From DATFVJ01 sp963727015 (GTDB lineage: Bacteria; Actinomycetota; Actinomycetes; Streptosporangiales; Streptosporangiaceae), in the NCBI GenBank assembly GCA_963727015.1, contig CAVSEV010000015.1, positions 186,001 through 250,000 of the forward strand: a stretch of DNA of 64,000 bases, given 5' to 3'. The notes beneath the pieces were generated by a model. That model was not told the DNA's origin, searched no databases, and saw only the letters and a list, made by a program, of their open reading frames with translations. How positions within the stretch are numbered: position 1 is the first letter of the stretch; each line of letters begins with the position of its first letter. This document shows, one piece after another, positions 63,714-64,000 of the stretch. A program made the position numbers and the translations under genes.

Positions 63714-64000
63714 CGTGGCTGGCGCGTCTGGCGCGTCTGATGTGGCTCGCGTGTCTGGCGGCTCTGGCGGGTCTGGCGCGTCTGGCGGCTCTGGCGTGGC
63801 TGGCGTGGCTGGCGTGTCTGGCGGGTCTGATGCGGCTGGCAGGTCTGGTATGGCTGATGTGGCTGGTCTGGCTGGCGGCGCCTGGCAGGTCGCGGTGCCC
63901 GGCGGGGAGCTGACCGTCACGCTGGACGGCCAGACAAGCTGGCTCGCCGGGCCTGCCGTGATCGTCGCCGCTGGCGAGCTAAGCCAGGCTTGGCTTTCTG
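63712..64000 (+). other. dapF: Frame-shifted C-terminal part of dapF, running off the window
   Basis: A Gly/Ser/Ala/Val repeat of about 55 codons (SGGSGGSGASGGSGVAGVAG) leads to WQVAVPGGELTVTLDGQ and LAGPAVIVAAGELSQAW, the conserved C-terminal strands of DapF. The frame is open at the right edge. A perfect 22-bp palindrome (63629-63650) precedes the repeat. Confidence 0.85.

Overview
The window is one high-GC chromosomal segment of an actinomycete. The order dapA - rnj - ftsK - RodZ-like - rimO - pgsA - cinA - clgR - (lhr) - DUF3046 - recA - recX - rny - miaB - miaA - dapF is the conserved backbone seen in Streptomyces and Streptosporangiales. Many genes have GTG starts, 4-bp stop/start overlaps and poly-Ala/Pro linkers. 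The species cannot be named from the sequence alone.

Layout. 1-8.5 kb: end of an HtrA-type protease, an SSB paralogue, a repeat-filled gap, a membrane diguanylate cyclase, the ABC-F protein EttA, a group II truncated haemoglobin and an MscS channel. 8.5-14.7 kb: a divergent pair (small unknown protein / XRE-TPR regulator), a metallophosphoesterase, a 25-codon peptide gene with a consensus promoter, and a TPR protein. 14.8-19.2 kb: HNH nuclease, a decayed IS5-like element with perfect 16-bp ends, a winged-helix regulator fused by overlap to a double AHSA1 protein, and an acyl-CoA dehydrogenase. 19.4-23.5 kb: two divergent polytopic GT-C-like membrane proteins and a DUF2511 lipoprotein-like protein. 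23.8-35.9 kb: the dapA-to-clgR cluster and an Rrf2 regulator. 36-46.5 kb: a giant Lhr helicase, then a secreted subtilase-prodomain-like protein and a sedolisin, then DUF3046. 46.5-49.4 kb: an insertion between DUF3046 and recA holding a frameshifted hydrolase/TetR pair and a HipA-like kinase/DUF3037 pair. 49.6-64 kb: recA with two damage-type promoters, recX, two unknown small genes, rny, an S9 peptidase, miaB, a LigB-like protein, an MT0933-type antitoxin, miaA and dapF, which runs off the right edge.

The strongest unexplained theme is repeats. GC-rich tandem arrays (8-39 bp units) sit in almost every gap and inside conserved genes (ftsK, rimO, pgsA, lhr, recX, dapF). Three conserved genes have an apparent indel exactly inside such an array (ftsK, pgsA, dapF), where neighbouring units show which unit has the wrong length. 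There are also two dispersed elements: a MITE-like 184-191 bp repeat (copies at 1943 and 49392) and a twin 25-bp palindrome with a fixed 31-bp spacing (copies at 27053 and 62656).

Functionally the window combines cell-wall/lysine synthesis (dapA, dapF), RNA processing and tRNA/ribosome modification (rnj, rny, miaA, miaB, rimO, ettA), chromosome handling and repair (ftsK, recA, recX, lhr, ssb), lipid synthesis (pgsA) and proteolysis control (clgR, htrA).
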